DNA of 64,000 nucleotides from Trichothermofontia sichuanensis B231 (GCF_026240635.1 NZ_CP110848.1:1924501-1988500); one strand, 5' to 3'; positions 1-8,454 are shown, numbered from the stretch's first letter. Notes: generated from the sequence alone by a model not told the origin. Translations and numbers: made by a program.

Positions 1-2
1 GT

Positions 3-59
3 TGGGAGAGGCTTAAATCAGATTTAGCGGCGGATTCAGTAAATGATAATGATGCTTAA
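3..59 (+). CDS. possible C-terminal end of an upstream gene
   Basis: An open frame enters from the left edge and reads 18 codons (ending in a run rich in Asp and Asn, ...SVNDNDA) to a TAA at 57-59. The other two forward frames close within 30 bases. The fragment is too short to assign to a family, and its coding status is inferred only from the open frame and the hairpin that follows directly. Confidence 0.25.
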   Translation, partial: WERLKSDLAADSVNDNDA

Positions 60-101
60 GGAGATGTTTAAAGAAGCCATCACAGTGATGCGGTCATCTC
101 C
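60..101 (+). terminator. nested hairpin after the left-edge frame
   Basis: GGAGATG at 60-66 pairs with CATCTCC at 95-101, and inside it CATCA/TGATG (78-82 and 86-90) forms a second stem. No T-run follows, so this is either a weak or factor-dependent terminator or simply a structured intergenic repeat. It sits directly after the stop codon at 57-59. Confidence 0.25.
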
Positions 102-292
102 TCAGCGGCCTCTCCTCCTTATGAACAGGGAAGTGGACAGGTAAGCCAGGTGATCACAAGTGGTGAGCTTGAATTGGCGCTTGATTCAGGGTGAGAGAGT
201 ATTTCTAGGTTAAGATATCTAAGGATTGATCCACTATCCAGTGGTATCCATTACTCCTGATCCTGATCCAAATTGATCCTAGTTAACAAAAC

Positions 293-793
293 ATGAAATC
301 ACTCATATTGCCTCTGACCTTGCTCTTGCCCGTCCTGGGATATTCGCTGACTGCACCAGCGATCGCTGCCGAAAGCACGCGAGAAGTGGCTCAAGTATCA
401 ACCGCGTTACAAGGTGAATGGGTACTGGTAGGGTGGGGCGACAAAGCAAATCTGACGCCCCCAGTGGCAGGTACACGGGTGACAGCTAATTTTATGGGCG
501 ATCGGCTGTCCGGTTCAACGGGCTGTAATAACTACATGACCTCGTTTACCACCGAAGGAACTACCCTGAAATTGGGACCAACCGCCACTACGATGAAGGC
601 TTGTTCTGACCCGATCTCTCAGCAAGAAAGCCAATTCCTCATGGCGCTGAGTGGCGTCAAAACCTATGCAATGACCCCCGAAGGCCATCTGCACCTGACC
701 TACGAAACGGAAGCTGCTAGCGGTGTGTTGGCCTTTGTCCCCCTGGCTACCTACCAAGGGGCAGCCCAGGAAGCCATTCCTGCCTTGTGGTAA
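293..793 (+). CDS. exported META-domain protein (HslJ-like)
   Basis: 166-aa protein. Residues 1-25 form a classical signal peptide (MKS start, Leu-rich core, Ala-x-Ala cleavage context at about 24-26), so export to the periplasm or thylakoid lumen is expected. Residues ~38-150 match the META/HslJ fold: the Gly-Ser-Thr-Gly-Cys-Asn-Asn-Tyr turn and the later TTMKAC segment are family hallmarks. META proteins are small beta-barrel envelope proteins; E. coli HslJ is linked to novobiocin resistance, but the molecular role is unknown. Transcribed alone. The ATG at 293 fits the signal peptide. Confidence 0.8.
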   Translation: MKSLILPLTLLLPVLGYSLTAPAIAAESTREVAQVSTALQGEWVLVGWGDKANLTPPVAGTRVTANFMGDRLSGSTGCNNYMTSFTTEGTTLKLGPTATTMKACSDPISQQESQFLMALSGVKTYAMTPEGHLHLTYETEAASGVLAFVPLATYQGAAQEAIPALW

Positions 794-1049
794 GTAGACT
801 AGGCTGATTCAACTCAACTTTTTAACTTTCATCGTTACTTTCATCGTTTGCACCGCATTTGCGCCGGAGAATTACCCTCATCCCCACCCAATCCTTGGTT
901 TCCCGGCAAAGGGGGGTAGCCCTCTGGGTCCCCAGTTGGGCCGAGGGTGGGGCTGAGACGAGGTGCGTTTCGTACTGGGTTCGTACTGTGGGTGTCAGTT
1001 TGGGCCAATCCGGCAGACTATGATAGAACCGGTTTAATTCAAAGGCAGC

Positions 1050-2213
1050 ATGTACAACTTAAAAGTTGTCATTATCGGGGCAGGGATCGGTGGGTTAACG
1101 GCTGGGATTGCCCTTCGTCAGCTCGGTTACCAAGTTGAAATCTACGACAAGGTGAGCGAGCTACGCCCAGCGGGAGCGGCGATTTCCCTATGGTCCAATG
1201 GGGTAAAAGTTCTGAATCGCCTGGGGTTGGGGCAGGCGATCGCCCGTATTGGGGGCCAAATGGATCGGATGGAGTATCGCTCCCATGAGGATGAACTATT
1301 GAGTGCGATCGATCTTGATCCCCTAGTGCAACGGGTTGGGCAACGCCCCTACCCGGTTTCACGCACGGAACTGCAACAATTGCTCCTAGATGCCTTCGGG
1401 GCCGAGGCTGTGCGGTTGCAGTCAAAATGTATAGCGGTCGAAGAAACCAATACAGCAGTCACCGCAATTTTTGTGAACGGCGATCGGGCCACGGGGGACG
1501 TGTTGATTGCAGCGGATGGGATTCATTCTGTCTTACGCGAATACGTGGTGGGGACCCCCGTCCAGCCCCGCTATGCCAATTATGTGAACTGGAACGGGTT
1601 AGTACCCTGCCATCCCGAATTGGGGGATCCCAACACCTGGGTGTTGTATGTAGGCGAGGGAAAACGGGCCTCGATGATGCCAATTGGCGGCAATCGCTTC
1701 TATTATTTTTTTGGCGCCTCCATGCCCAAGGGAACTACGGTGGAACCGGCGCAACGGCGAGAGGAACTGGCGCAACACTTTGCCAGCTGGCCGACTGCGG
1801 TGGGTAAATTGATCGAACAGCTTGATCCGCTGCAAACTAATCGTCTGGAGATTCACGATCTCGATCCCCTACCCAGACTTGTGCGGGGACGGGTGGCTCT
1901 GCTGGGGGATGCAGCCCATGCTTCGACCCCAACCCTGGGCCAGGGGGGCTGTCAGGCAATGGAAGACGCGGTAATCCTCAGCCACTACCTGGTGACAACG
2001 AATATTGGTGTGGAATATGCCCTAAAACGTTATGAAGAAGAACGGCGAGAACGCACGGCGCAATTAGTCTTGAAAGCACGGAAGCGAGCCGATGTCATCT
2101 ACGGTAAAGATCCTGAAGTGACCCGCCAGTGGTATGCCTCCTTGCGGCAAGAACCGGCTAGCGATGTCATTGATGCCTTGGCCCGCACGATTTTGGGTGG
2201 TCCCTTTCATTAG
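1050..2213 (+). CDS. hpxO: FAD-dependent urate hydroxylase (HpxO type)
   Basis: 387-aa group A flavin monooxygenase, predicted to hydroxylate urate to 5-hydroxyisourate with NAD(P)H and O2 in the cytoplasm. Seen: the dinucleotide motif GAGIGG at residues ~9-14, the GD motif LLGDAAH at ~287-293 for FAD, and several segments that recall Klebsiella HpxO rather than generic salicylate hydroxylases (RPYPVSRTEL, ANYVNWNGLV, TNRLEIHDLDPL, VLKARKRAD). The length is typical of the family. It is followed on the same strand by a Rieske oxygenase and guanine deaminase, which supports a purine-catabolic role. The ATG at 1050 directly precedes the dinucleotide fold. The alternative is a different aromatic hydroxylase, judged less likely. 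Confidence 0.85.
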   Translation: MYNLKVVIIGAGIGGLTAGIALRQLGYQVEIYDKVSELRPAGAAISLWSNGVKVLNRLGLGQAIARIGGQMDRMEYRSHEDELLSAIDLDPLVQRVGQRPYPVSRTELQQLLLDAFGAEAVRLQSKCIAVEETNTAVTAIFVNGDRATGDVLIAADGIHSVLREYVVGTPVQPRYANYVNWNGLVPCHPELGDPNTWVLYVGEGKRASMMPIGGNRFYYFFGASMPKGTTVEPAQRREELAQHFASWPTAVGKLIEQLDPLQTNRLEIHDLDPLPRLVRGRVALLGDAAHASTPTLGQGGCQAMEDAVILSHYLVTTNIGVEYALKRYEEERRERTAQLVLKARKRADVIYGKDPEVTRQWYASLRQEPASDVIDALARTILGGPFH

Positions 2214-2233
2214 AGAACCTTTTGATGCACTGT

Positions 2234-2340
2234 TATGGTCAATCCAAATAAGAACGATACAGTTTTTGACTCCCCTCTCCCGCTCTGGGAGAGGGGCTGG
2301 GGGTGAGGGTGCTGTTTCAGCCTAAATTGCAATGACTATA
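2234..2340 (+). mobile_element. 107-bp MITE, copy A (+)
   Basis: First of twelve copies of a 107-bp element with imperfect inverted ends (TATGGTCAATCCAAATAAGA left; TATAGTCATTGCAATTTAGG as the complement of the right end) and a G+C-rich core hairpin (CCCTCTCCC/GGGAGAGGG). TA is present at both ends. It lies between hpxO and the Rieske gene. Its right end contains an ATG at 2332 in frame with the downstream gene. Confidence 0.9.
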
Positions 2341-2355
2341 ATTGAGATTGAGTCT

Positions 2356-3426
2356 ATGCTAGTGACAAAACAACCGGTATTGCGTCGTTTTTGGTATCCT
2401 GTAATTCCTGTAGAACAATTGGTCGATGGCCCGAAGGCATTTACGTTGCTGCAACAGCCGCTGGTCTTGTGGTTAGATGAAAACGGCCATCCCTGTGCGG
2501 CGGAAGATCGGTGTTGTCATCGTTCTGCCCAACTTTCCCTGGGGAAAGTGGTTGAAGGTCATATTGCCTGTCCCTATCACGGTTGGCAATTCAATGGTCA
2601 GGGATCGTGTGTCAAGGTACCGCAAACAGGCTGTGAAATTGCCCCCAGCTATCGGGTGGCAGCCTATGCCTGTACGGAACGCTATGGCTATGCATGGGTG
2701 TGCTTAGCAGATAATCCGTTGGTGGGTATTCCCGAAATTGAAGAGACGCAAGATCCGGCCTATCGCAGTATTCATGAGTTTTATGAAACGTGGAACTGTG
2801 CGGGACTGCGGGTGATGGAGAATGAATTAGATCTCGCCCATCCGGCCTTTGTCCACCAGGGAACTTTTGGGACAGCAGAACACACGATGCCCGATCGCAT
2901 GACATTTCATGAAACCGAATGGGGGTTGCATGTGCACGGGACATTGGGGGTTGTGAATCCCAAATTGCAACAACAGAATTTGCAGATGCAGACGACGGCA
3001 ACGGTGCGCACATTGGATATGACCTGGTTTATGCCATTTACGGTCAAGCTGCGCATCGCCTATCCCAATGGTCGGGTCCACATTGTGGTGAATACAATGA
3101 CCCCGATCGCCGATGACCTGTCCCAGATGGTTCAGTTCTGTGTGCGTAACGATACCGAAGCGGATACGCCAGCCGCAGATGTCATTGCTTTTGATCGCGC
3201 TGTCACTCTCGAAGACAAGCGGATTCTGGAAAGTACGGATTTTGATGTTCCCCTGAGTCCGAAACGGGAACAGCACATATTCACTGATAAACCGGGCTTG
3301 ATTATACGGAAAAAATTTGCAGCCCTGCTGAAGGCCCACGGAGAAGTTGAGCAAACGCGGGAGACTAGTCTCCCCAGCCCCGATCGCCAATCTTTAGGCA
3401 ATTGGCAAGCGAAACAGGCCAGTTGA
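2356..3426 (+). CDS. Rieske non-haem iron oxygenase, purine-cluster type
   Basis: 356 aa from the ATG at 2356. The N-terminal Rieske domain binds 2Fe-2S through Cys53-x-His55 and Cys72-x2-His75. The catalytic domain has the mononuclear iron motif N156-x2-D159-x2-H162-x4-H167. The architecture is that of a ring-hydroxylating oxygenase alpha subunit such as Klebsiella HpxD, which acts on hypoxanthine. Between a urate hydroxylase and a guanine deaminase it is best read as a purine oxygenase (inference); no reductase partner is encoded nearby. The frame is open back to an ATG at 2332 that belongs to the upstream MITE, so an 8-residue longer form is possible. The 2356 start matches where family homology begins (MLVTKQPVLRRFWYPV). 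Confidence 0.85.
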   Translation: MLVTKQPVLRRFWYPVIPVEQLVDGPKAFTLLQQPLVLWLDENGHPCAAEDRCCHRSAQLSLGKVVEGHIACPYHGWQFNGQGSCVKVPQTGCEIAPSYRVAAYACTERYGYAWVCLADNPLVGIPEIEETQDPAYRSIHEFYETWNCAGLRVMENELDLAHPAFVHQGTFGTAEHTMPDRMTFHETEWGLHVHGTLGVVNPKLQQQNLQMQTTATVRTLDMTWFMPFTVKLRIAYPNGRVHIVVNTMTPIADDLSQMVQFCVRNDTEADTPAADVIAFDRAVTLEDKRILESTDFDVPLSPKREQHIFTDKPGLIIRKKFAALLKAHGEVEQTRETSLPSPDRQSLGNWQAKQAS

Positions 3427-3520
3427 GCAAGTGAGTTTAATTAAACCAGAACCCCCATCTCCTAACCCCTACTCCCAGCTTGGGAGCAGGGAACCAATGG
3501 TGCTCTGGCCTCCTTGGCCC

Positions 3521-3627
3521 TATGATCAATCCAAATAAGAACGATACAGTTTTTCACGCCCCTCTCCCGCGCTGGGAGAGGGGCTGGGGGTAAGGGTGTT
3601 GTTTCAGCCTAAATTGTAGTGACTATA
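3521..3627 (+). mobile_element. 107-bp MITE, copy B (+)
   Basis: Same element as at 2234-2340 and the same length, with TA at both ends. The first end has one change (TATGATCAAT). It lies between the Rieske gene and guaD, so all three purine genes are separated by insertions. Confidence 0.9.
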
Positions 3628-3688
3628 GTTTAATGATTAGCCTGGATGGTTAGCCTGGTCTATAACGATTCTCTTGGACGCGAACGTG

Positions 3689-5050
3689 ATGACGACAAAT
3701 ACTTCATTTCCTGCCACTGAGAGCAATGCTGCAACCGGGATACGGGCCTACCGGGCAGCTTTGCTGGACTTTGTCGATGATCCTTTCTATACCGATGAAG
3801 CTGAATGTGTCCGATTTTTTGCGGATGGGTTGTTGGTCATTGAAAACGGTCGGGTGAAGGCGATCGGCTCCTATGAGTCCCTGCGCGATCGCTATGCCAA
3901 CGTAGCGATCGTTGCCTATCCTGACAAGCTGATCATGCCAGGGTTAATTGATACCCATGTTCATTACCCACAAACGGAAATGATCGCGGCGTGGGGGGAA
4001 CAACTACTACAGTGGCTAAATCGCTATACCTTTCCCACGGAACAAAAGTTTAAGGACAAAACCTATGCGCAATCGGTGGCAGCCTTTTTCTTAGATGAAT
4101 TACTCCGCAATGGAACCACGACGGCCCTGGTCTTTGCCACTGTTCATCCAGCGTCTGTGGATGCCTTCTTTGAAGCCGCCGATCGCCGTAACCTGTGTAT
4201 GATTGCGGGTAAAGTGATGATGGATCGCCATGCCCCAGCCGATTTGCTGGATACACCCGCATCATCCTATACAGAAAGTAAGGCATTAATTGAGAAATGG
4301 CATAAAAAAGGCCGGTTGCGCTATGCCGTCACCCCACGGTTTGCAGGGACCTCAACCCCGGCCCAGCTAGCGATCGCCGGTCAACTTTTACAGGAATATC
4401 CAGATGTTTATCTCCATACCCATCTTTCCGAAGATGTTGATGAGGTCGCCTGGATCAAAGCCTTATTTCCAGACTGTACTGGGTATTTAGAGACCTATGA
4501 TCAGGCGGGGCTGGTGGGGGAGCGCTCAATTTTTGCCCACGGGATTCACCTGACCGATGACGAGTTCAAACGCTTATCCGAGGCGAAATCTGCGATCGCC
4601 TTCTGCCCCACGTCCAATCTCTTCCTTGGCAGTGGCCTTTTTAAGCTGGAACGCGCTAAGTCAACGGCAACGCCCATCAAGGTTGGGTTAGGAACAGACG
4701 TGGGAGCTGGTACGAGTTTTTCGCTCCTACAAACCGCCAATGAGGCGTATAAAGTAGCCCAACTGCAACGACAAAGGCTCACAGCCTTTCAGGCACTCTA
4801 CCTGGCAACCTTAGGAGGAGCAACGGCCTTAAACCTCCAGGATCAGATTGGCAATTTCGGCATTGGCAAAGCGGCTGATTTCATTGTTGTGGATCTGCGG
4901 GCGACCCCCCTGATGGCTTTCCGGAATGCGGGGCCGATGCCCACGGCGATCGCGGCCTTAGCGGATGCCGTCTTTTCCCTCATCATGCTGGGTGACGATC
5001 GGGCCATCCACGCAACCTACATCCTGGGCGAACTCGCCTACGGACAATAG
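3689..5050 (+). CDS. guaD: guanine deaminase
   Basis: 453-aa amidohydrolase that converts guanine to xanthine and ammonia. Visible motifs are the metal-binding HVHYPQTE (HxH) after MPGLIDT, the HTHLSED segment in mid-protein, the FAHGIHL and CPTSN segments, and the catalytic/metal Asp in VGLGTDVGAG. These are specific to the GuaD subgroup (the WLNRYTFPTE loop is typical). The ATG at 3689 is chosen; TTG 3674 and GTG 3686 are also in frame upstream. It follows urate hydroxylase and Rieske oxygenase genes on the same strand, consistent with purine nitrogen scavenging, although MITE copies separate the genes. Confidence 0.92.
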   Translation: MTTNTSFPATESNAATGIRAYRAALLDFVDDPFYTDEAECVRFFADGLLVIENGRVKAIGSYESLRDRYANVAIVAYPDKLIMPGLIDTHVHYPQTEMIAAWGEQLLQWLNRYTFPTEQKFKDKTYAQSVAAFFLDELLRNGTTTALVFATVHPASVDAFFEAADRRNLCMIAGKVMMDRHAPADLLDTPASSYTESKALIEKWHKKGRLRYAVTPRFAGTSTPAQLAIAGQLLQEYPDVYLHTHLSEDVDEVAWIKALFPDCTGYLETYDQAGLVGERSIFAHGIHLTDDEFKRLSEAKSAIAFCPTSNLFLGSGLFKLERAKSTATPIKVGLGTDVGAGTSFSLLQTANEAYKVAQLQRQRLTAFQALYLATLGGATALNLQDQIGNFGIGKAADFIVVDLRATPLMAFRNAGPMPTAIAALADAVFSLIMLGDDRAIHATYILGELAYGQ

Positions 5051-5054
5051 CCCT

Positions 5055-5092
5055 CCCTAGAGGCCAACGCTCCTCTGGCCTGCTTCTAGGGG
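5055..5092 (+). terminator. hairpin downstream of guaD
   Basis: CCCTAGA and TCTAGGG form an outer stem and AGGCCA/TGGCCT an inner stem, starting 5 bases after the guaD stop. No T-run follows, so factor-independent termination is not assured. Confidence 0.35.
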
Positions 5093-5156
5093 ACAAGGCA
5101 TGGCCAACTAGATTGCTCTGAAGGCCCCCAATCAAGCCAAGGAGTCATTTCCAAGC

Positions 5157-5263
5157 TATAGCCATTGCAATTTAGCCTGAAACAGGCCCCTCACCCCTAG
5201 CCCCTCTCCCGCGCTAGGAGAGGGGCATGAAAAACTGTATCGTTCTTATTTGTATTGACCATC
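5157..5263 (-). mobile_element. 107-bp MITE, copy C (-)
   Basis: Reverse-oriented copy of the element at 2234-2340. The left end is TATAGCCATTGCAATTTAGC; the right end reads ATTGACCATC, so one terminal TA has mutated. It lies between guaD and a small membrane protein gene. Confidence 0.88.
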
Positions 5264-5289
5264 AGTAATCACAGCATGGGAGTGTATCG

Positions 5290-5565
5290 ATGCAACGGCA
5301 ATTAAAACACCCACTGGTGACAACCGGTTGGGCAGTGCATGTCTATGACCGCGATCGCCGTCTGCGCTGGGTCGTTGAACCGGCTCACGCCTGGGCCTTG
5401 GGTTGGGGGATGCTGTGTGGCCTGCTGCTGGCGATCGTCGGTTACAACCTAGCTGACCACCGGCGGCCTGACTCAACCATGCCGCCTCCCATGCCTACCC
5501 TGGACAAGCTAGGTACATCCCACGGGTGCACCCCTCATCCTAAATCCCTCGCCCAGAACCAATGA
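5290..5565 (+). CDS. small single-span membrane protein, unknown
   Basis: 91-aa protein that I do not recognise. Residues 1-35 are basic and polar, residues ~37-56 form one hydrophobic span (WALGWGMLCGLLLAIVGYNL), and the C-terminal tail is Pro-rich. The charge pattern suggests an N-in orientation. The ATG at 5290 lies shortly after a MITE copy. Length and composition resemble small cyanobacterial hypothetical membrane proteins. It could be coding or a fortunate open frame; the clear span with flanking charges favours coding. Confidence 0.5.
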   Translation: MQRQLKHPLVTTGWAVHVYDRDRRLRWVVEPAHAWALGWGMLCGLLLAIVGYNLADHRRPDSTMPPPMPTLDKLGTSHGCTPHPKSLAQNQ

Positions 5566-5631
5566 CACCCATCCACACGTAGTGGCAGTTAGGCGATCTG
5601 GGTGATCGCCTGACCGTTTGTGGCCTGCGGA

Positions 5632-6189
5632 TCACAGGCTGGCATTAAGCCGGGTGAGCAGTTGCTGTTCCACCTGATCGGGCGTCAGGCTGCCATTGAT
5701 GCGGAGGAGGCGGCCCCGCTGTTCGTAATAGTCCAACATCGGCAAGGTTTGCTCAAATAGAGCCTGAATTCGACGTTCGATCAGCGTCGGCTCGTCATCT
5801 AGGCGCGATCGGGCCAGCGATCGTTGCATTAAAATGCTCTCTTCCACTTCCAGCAGCACTGCCCAACTGAGGCGTTGCTCCAACTCGTCCAGCAAGAAAT
5901 CTAGCTCCTCAGCTTGGAATGCCGTGCGAGGATAGCCATCCAGAATCCAACCCTGGGCAGTATCCGGTTGCAAGAGCCGCTGGCGGATAAACGCGATCAT
6001 CAGTTCATCCGGAACCAGTTGGCCCTGCTCCAGATAGGGTTGGACTTGTTGACCCAACTGGCTCTGACGCACAATTTCGTGGCGCAGGATGTCGCCGGTC
6101 GATAACCACGGGATTTGAAATTGCTGGGATAGGCGTTGCGCCTGGGTGCCCTTGCCAGCCCCCGGCCCCCCTAACATGACAATCCTCAT
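5632..6189 (-). CDS. adk: adenylate kinase
   Basis: 185-aa nucleoside monophosphate kinase (ATP + AMP to 2 ADP). The P-loop GGPGAGKGTQ is at residues 7-16, the AMP-binding STGDILR at ~31-37, and the DGYPRT motif at ~84-89. The LID region is the short form without a zinc-binding Cys cluster, so the protein is shorter than the ~214-aa long type. Cyanobacteria often carry more than one adk; this one is not in the ribosomal protein operon and is transcribed alone. The second residue of DGYPRT is Gly rather than the more common Gly-Phe pair; otherwise intact. Confidence 0.92.
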   Translation of the reverse strand: MRIVMLGGPGAGKGTQAQRLSQQFQIPWLSTGDILRHEIVRQSQLGQQVQPYLEQGQLVPDELMIAFIRQRLLQPDTAQGWILDGYPRTAFQAEELDFLLDELEQRLSWAVLLEVEESILMQRSLARSRLDDEPTLIERRIQALFEQTLPMLDYYEQRGRLLRINGSLTPDQVEQQLLTRLNASL

Positions 6190-6592
6190 GGTGTGATGAC
6201 TCCCGTGGGGAACGCCGTTACATTTTGGAACACGATCGCTATTGACGAAAGGTACATATCTAGTGTTTCATTGGGGAGTCCTTGTCCAGAAAGCACTATA
6301 TTTATAGAATGAAGGGAGGTGTCTCTGGCACTATACCGGGTTGCTTTAGTCATCTGCCCAGGGAAGCGTTGTGGATACATGGATTCAGCCTTGTTCAAGT
6401 CAATTTCAACGTCATGCGTGTTTAACGCGTTTTTTAACGCCAGTTAGATTCTAAAGCCGTCATTTTTTATAAAACAGTATTCTCAACCGGTATTCGCAAC
6501 TCACCTGGTATTCATCAACGGGCTTCGATTTTCGTCCTGGCGTCAGCCATCGGCGTTTCAGTCCTCTCCATTGCTAGTGGTACGGGTTTGTC
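6190..6592. other. intergenic region, no supported gene
   Basis: 403 bases between divergently transcribed adk (minus) and the BtuR-like gene (plus). A 70-codon open frame on the minus strand overlaps the adk start by ATGA but has no recognisable composition or family and looks fortuitous. The region must hold both promoters; I could not assign boxes with confidence. Confidence 0.4.
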
Positions 6593-7129
6593 ATGGTTTC
6601 TCAGCTAAAAGTTACAGCCTTTGGCACTGATCGCCCCTCGGTGCATACCGTGTCTGGACTGGTACAGGTCTTTACCTCCAGTCAGCGGAATTTCTTTACC
6701 AATGTGATGGCTCAGGCGTTGCAGATCGCGGGCCAGGGAACCCCGGTCCTGGTCGTACAGTTCCTCAAGGGGGGGATTGGCCAAGGCTATGATCGTCCGG
6801 TACAGTTGGGGCAAAATCTTGACTGGATTCGTTGTGATTTACCTCGCTGTATTGACAATGCGGCGATCGCACCGGAGGAAGCTGAAGCGATTCAGGATCT
6901 CTGGCAACATACGCAACGGGTAGTGCGAGCGGGTAAGTATGCGCTTGTCGTCCTGGATGAGCTAAGTTTGGCGATTCAGTTGGGGTTGGTGGCCGAGGAT
7001 GAGGTTTTGGCGTTATTGCGCGATCGGCCCAGCCAGGTTGATATTATTTTAACGGGGCCGAGTGTTTCAACAGCGTTGTTAGAAGTTGCGGATCAGATTA
7101 CAGAAATTCGTCGCAGCCTTTGTGCCTAG
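6593..7129 (+). CDS. BtuR/CobO-like P-loop paralogue lacking the P-loop
   Basis: 178 aa with the overall layout of cob(I)alamin adenosyltransferases of the BtuR/CobO family: strand plus VVQFLKGG (residues ~53-60), the Walker B-like LVVLDELSLAI (~118-128), DIILTGPS (~150-157) and the terminal ITEIRR. The region that should be the GNGKGKTT ATP-binding loop reads FTSSQRNFFTNV (~27-38) and has neither the glycines nor the lysine. ATP binding as in BtuR is therefore doubtful, and a regulatory or structural role is more likely. It stands alone upstream of the convergent dCMP deaminase gene. The family assignment is by motif memory. Confidence 0.65.
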   Translation: MVSQLKVTAFGTDRPSVHTVSGLVQVFTSSQRNFFTNVMAQALQIAGQGTPVLVVQFLKGGIGQGYDRPVQLGQNLDWIRCDLPRCIDNAAIAPEEAEAIQDLWQHTQRVVRAGKYALVVLDELSLAIQLGLVAEDEVLALLRDRPSQVDIILTGPSVSTALLEVADQITEIRRSLCA

Positions 7130-7209
7130 CGGTTGTTCACCCCTGACGCTTTAGGGATCGTTGGCAAAGGAGCGTTGGTAAGGTTGCCCGCTTGCCAGCG
7201 GTGAAGGTT

Positions 7210-7752
7210 TCAGGGCTTTTCCTGAAGGAGGGAGGTCGGTTTAAGGAGGGAGTGGGCAGCTTTTTGTGCGATCGCGGGTGAGAGATGGATTTGTTGCAGG
7301 TGAATCAGTCCTTCCTGGATAAACAGGTCCCGAACTTGGGCGCTAGTTTTATTGACATAGGGAGTTTCGTAGTAAACCTCTCGAATTCCGGCAGACATCA
7401 ACAGTTTCAGGCAGGACAGGCATGGTTCTAGTGTGACATAGATACTTGCCCCATTGGTAGCAATGCCATATTTACTGGCTTGGGCGATCGCATTAGCTTC
7501 GGCATGAACTGCTCTAGAGGGCATCTCTTTACTGGCATCACAACTGGCGAGGCCCGGATAACAAAACCCCTGGGAGATGCAGTGTTTTGAACCAGAGGGC
7601 GGACCATTGTAGCCAGTGGCGAGGACTTGTTTATTTTTGACGATGACAGCACCGACAGGAAATGCCAGACAGGTTGATCGGGTAGCGGCAAGTTTAGCCA
7701 ACATTAAAAAATACTCATCCCAGGTAGGTCTATCGTAAGCCAGTTGATCCAA
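7210..7752 (-). CDS. dCMP deaminase family protein
   Basis: 180 aa from a TTG start at 7752. Zinc-dependent cytidine/deoxycytidylate deaminase: zinc ligand and proton shuttle in HAEANAI, and Cys ligands in [10 protein letters not shown]. An insert with extra Cys/His (SKHC...GFC...SCD) is typical of dCMP deaminases such as ComEB. It deaminates dCMP to dUMP, feeding dTMP synthesis. The TTG is chosen because GAGGAGAG lies just upstream and the family normally begins just before the WDEYF segment; the frame stays open to 7839. It overlaps the end of dut by 23 bases, indicating translational coupling. dut also makes dUMP, so the pair forms a dUMP-supply unit. Confidence 0.85.
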   Translation of the reverse strand: MDQLAYDRPTWDEYFLMLAKLAATRSTCLAFPVGAVIVKNKQVLATGYNGPPSGSKHCISQGFCYPGLASCDASKEMPSRAVHAEANAIAQASKYGIATNGASIYVTLEPCLSCLKLLMSAGIREVYYETPYVNKTSAQVRDLFIQEGLIHLQQIHLSPAIAQKAAHSLLKPTSLLQEKP

Positions 7753-8167
7753 AGCCTTTCTCTCCTCTGGTCGTATTACTGAGGGCTTCGCTGGCCTCAA
7801 CGGTAACCCGCAGTACAGGTTGAATAACCATCTGGGCAATTTTCATGCCAATCGTCACCTCAAAGGGATGGCGACCGTGGTTGATCAGGATGACACCGAT
7901 CTCGCCGCGATACCCGGCATCGATTGTACCTGGTGAATTGAGGACAGTGATCTGGTGGTTAAGGGCAAGGCCACTGCGGGGCCGCACCTGAGCCTCGGTT
8001 CCAGGTGGGAGTTCAATGCTAATCCCAGTTGGTACCAAAGCACTTTCCCCAGGCTGAAGCACAACTGGGGCGCTGGCGAACAGATCCAGCCCGGCATCCC
8101 CCTCATGGGCGTAGGCAGGGATACGGGCATGGGAATTGAGCCGCTTAACTTTTAAGACAGGGGTCAT
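7730..8167 (-). CDS. dut: dUTP diphosphatase
   Basis: 145-aa trimeric dUTPase hydrolysing dUTP to dUMP and PPi. The five family motifs are visible: AGLDLFA (motif 1), RPRSGLAL (2), [15 protein letters not shown] (3, with the catalytic Asp and Tyr), KIAQMVIQP (4), and the C-terminal [10 protein letters not shown] (5). Full length. The stop codon at 7730-7732 lies inside the following dCMP deaminase frame. A MITE copy lies 78 bases upstream of the start. Confidence 0.95.
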   Translation of the reverse strand: MTPVLKVKRLNSHARIPAYAHEGDAGLDLFASAPVVLQPGESALVPTGISIELPPGTEAQVRPRSGLALNHQITVLNSPGTIDAGYRGEIGVILINHGRHPFEVTIGMKIAQMVIQPVLRVTVEASEALSNTTRGEKGFGSTGLR

Positions 8168-8244
8168 GTCAGGGTGATACAGCTTTTACCTATTTACCTA
8201 GTTGGCTCAGTAGTTGGCTCAGTAGACCGTTAAGGTTTGGATTT

Positions 8245-8351
8245 TATAGTCATTGCAATTTAGGCTGAAACAGTCCCCTCACCCCCAACCTCTCTCCCAC
8301 AGGGGGAGAGAAGAGTGAAAAACTGTATCGTTCTTATTTGGATTGACCATA
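8245..8351 (-). mobile_element. 107-bp MITE, copy D (-)
   Basis: Reverse copy with TATAGTCATTGCAATTTAGG at the left and GGATTGACCATA at the right; 107 bp. The core hairpin is altered (CTCTCTCCCACAGGGGGAGAG). It lies between dut and the racemase gene, upstream of dut. Confidence 0.9.
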
Positions 8352-8454
8352 ACTATAATCCTATCGGCAACCCTCCTCTGGCACACCTTCCATTGTAACC
8401 ACCCTATACTGGCCGCCTTTCCTCACTTCTCTTTCCTTACTTCTCTTTCCTTTC

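Noticed and set aside
6186-6398. 70-codon minus-strand frame overlapping adk by ATGA
   Set aside because: No recognisable composition, no ribosome site, and the region must contain the adk promoter.
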